A stretch of 5,381 bases of DNA, from positions 1-5,381 of the forward strand of contig CACYDZ010000362.1 of the NCBI GenBank assembly GCA_902773265.1, written 5' to 3'. Of this stretch, positions 5,292 through 5,381 are shown piece by piece (position 1 is the stretch's first letter; each line of letters starts with the position of its first letter). The notes beneath the pieces are model-generated. The model did no database searches. It saw only the letters and a program-made list of their open reading frames with translations, and was not told the origin of the DNA. The stretch comes from an uncultured Ruminococcus sp. (GTDB taxonomy: Bacteria; Bacillota; Clostridia; Oscillospirales; Acutalibacteraceae). The position numbers were made by a program, and so were the translations under genes.

Positions 5292-5381
5292 TTGACAATG
5301 CTTTCCTATCGAAAAATACGATTATGGTGAAAACTAAAAGCCTTTTCGCTTATGGCGATTGAATACATAGCTTCGATGGTC
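5292..5381. other. right-edge segment without an assignable gene
   Basis: Three short frames stay open to the window edge. The plus strand has ATG at 5352 giving MAIEYIASMV. The minus strand has one frame ending RHKRKGF-stop and another ending HHNRIFR-stop. Any could be a gene end or start, and the 90 bases cannot decide. I see no strong intrinsic terminator for the nuclease-helicase gene. The only hairpins are 4-5 bp, for example ATCG/CGAT around 5308-5322. Confidence 0.3.

Noticed and set aside
5292..5322. TTGACA at 5292 with TACGAT downstream as a promoter for a gene to the right
   Set aside because: The spacing is 19 nt, the -10 is poor, and no convincing downstream start is visible before the edge, so a perfect -35 hexamer alone is not enough.
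1..5381. Mobile-element ends, attachment sites or a CRISPR array bounding the island
   Set aside because: I saw no matching terminal repeats at the two edges, no integrase or transposase motif, and no regularly spaced repeats. Any element boundary lies outside the window.

Overview
The window is a compact, A+T-rich bacterial defence or accessory island. Purine-rich Shine-Dalgarno sequences (AAGAGGA, AAGGGGA, AAGGAA), near-consensus sigma70-type promoters and the protein flavours suggest a Firmicute, probably a clostridial gut-type genome. That taxonomic call is inference. No tRNA, rRNA, CRISPR array, transposase or integrase is visible.

Layout, left to right. A strong hairpin terminator (34-76) separates a possible out-of-window plus-strand gene from a minus-strand cytosine-C5 DNA methyltransferase of 308 aa (70-996). 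A 78-bp divergent control region follows, then a plus-strand HNH endonuclease of 217 aa (1075-1728). Its metal-finger nuclease core lies between two copies of the same DNA-binding-like domain. A second hairpin (1767-1797) serves as a shared terminator between the converging HNH gene and the next operon. That minus-strand operon is vsr (2798-3211) followed by a Dcm-like cytosine-C5 methyltransferase (1782-2801), coupled by an ATGA overlap. A 202-bp divergent region (3212-3413) carries an excellent promoter on each strand and a small palindrome at the predicted vsr start point. The last gene (3414-5291, plus strand, 625 aa) fuses an N-terminal PD-(D/E)XK-like nuclease to a DUF2075 / Schlafen-group-3-type superfamily 1 helicase. 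It resembles the stand-alone anti-phage nuclease-helicase type (Nhi-like).

How they may work together. The HNH protein is the evident restriction enzyme, and the 308-aa methyltransferase is its likely protecting partner. The Dcm-like enzyme carries the GNGFG-type target recognition region of the CCNGG/CCWGG/CCGG group. Vsr would repair the T:G mismatches left when its 5-methylcytosines deaminate. Two readings are possible: a restriction-modification (R-M) pair beside an independent dcm-vsr pair, or one system with two C5 methyltransferases bracketing one endonuclease, as recalled for ScrFI. The nuclease-helicase has its own promoter and is probably an independent defence gene.

The families are all known. 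The points most worth a second look are the duplicated-domain HNH enzyme, the Vsr that lacks the zinc ligands of E. coli Vsr, the two-methyltransferase arrangement, and the Nhi-like protein.
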